A DNA stretch of 48,826 nt from an uncultured Bacteroidales bacterium (lineage in GTDB: Bacteria > Bacteroidota > Bacteroidia > Bacteroidales > UBA932): positions 1-48,826 of the forward strand of contig CANBDZ010000003.1 of NCBI GenBank assembly GCA_947367375.1, given 5' to 3'. Below, in pieces: positions 48,801 to 48,826 of this stretch; position 1 is the stretch's first letter, and the number at the start of each line of letters is the position of its first letter. Made by a program: the position numbers and the translations under genes. Under the pieces are notes generated by a model. The model ran no database searches. It was not told the DNA's origin and worked only from the letters and a program-made list of their open reading frames with translations.

Positions 48801-48826
48801 ACATCAGAAACCCCTATATATGTTCG

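Overview
The window looks like a chromosome segment from a Bacteroidota member, most likely of the order Bacteroidales. It carries a SusC/SusD outer-membrane pair, many Bacteroidetes-type lipoproteins and barrel proteins, a BACON domain, a fimbrillin-like lipoprotein, a GSCFA protein, and promoters of the Bacteroidetes primary sigma type (TTTG, 19-20 bases, TAnnTTTG). Glycoside hydrolases and a SusCD locus suggest a gut or rumen glycan-degrading lifestyle. The genus cannot be fixed from the sequence alone. No rRNA, transposase, phage gene or cas gene was seen.

Layout. 1-1738 (-): a barrel protein and an MBL-fold hydrolase that runs off the left edge. 1980-3668 (+): a small unknown protein, then a DUF6249-like membrane protein, an ECF sigma factor and a membrane protein in a tight operon. 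3681-14385 (-): a five-gene operon with a GlpT-like transporter, a secreted metallophosphoesterase, SusC, SusD and a BACON surface lipoprotein, closed by a strong terminator; it looks like an uptake system for a phosphate ester. 14575-17138 (+): grpE, dnaJ, rplS and tRNA-Arg(ACG), followed by nested palindromes and a HATPase/STAS-like regulator pair. 18358-20757 (-): a TPR protein and a TlpA-like lipoprotein. 20947-26777 (+): a barrel protein, a GH133-like exported glucosidase, a 51-residue small protein, a fimbrillin-like lipoprotein and a GH5 glycosidase. 26778-27475: a gene-free stretch with three hairpins at an exact 73-base period and a second hairpin family. 27476-31795 (+): six cell-envelope genes. 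31947-33122 (-): an outer-membrane protein. 33209-38207 (+): a GSCFA protein, a GntR(YtrA)-controlled ABC exporter operon with a CPBP protease, and two lipoproteins. 38152-39330 (-): a membrane-bound AraC regulator. 39437-42046 (+): lysA and ffh. 42131-48540 (-): a small protein, a dipeptidyl-peptidase-IV-like S9 peptidase, a RecD-like helicase, trkH and a HAMP-type membrane protein.

The most striking non-genic content is three kinds of palindrome. TGTCAT...ATCT elements are confined to 30.6-44.8 kb, and one double copy is read in frame inside the S9 peptidase gene. GCGACGCAGG hairpins occur in three intergenic regions. The third kind is the 73-base periodic AGTTCTAGTGAA hairpin array.
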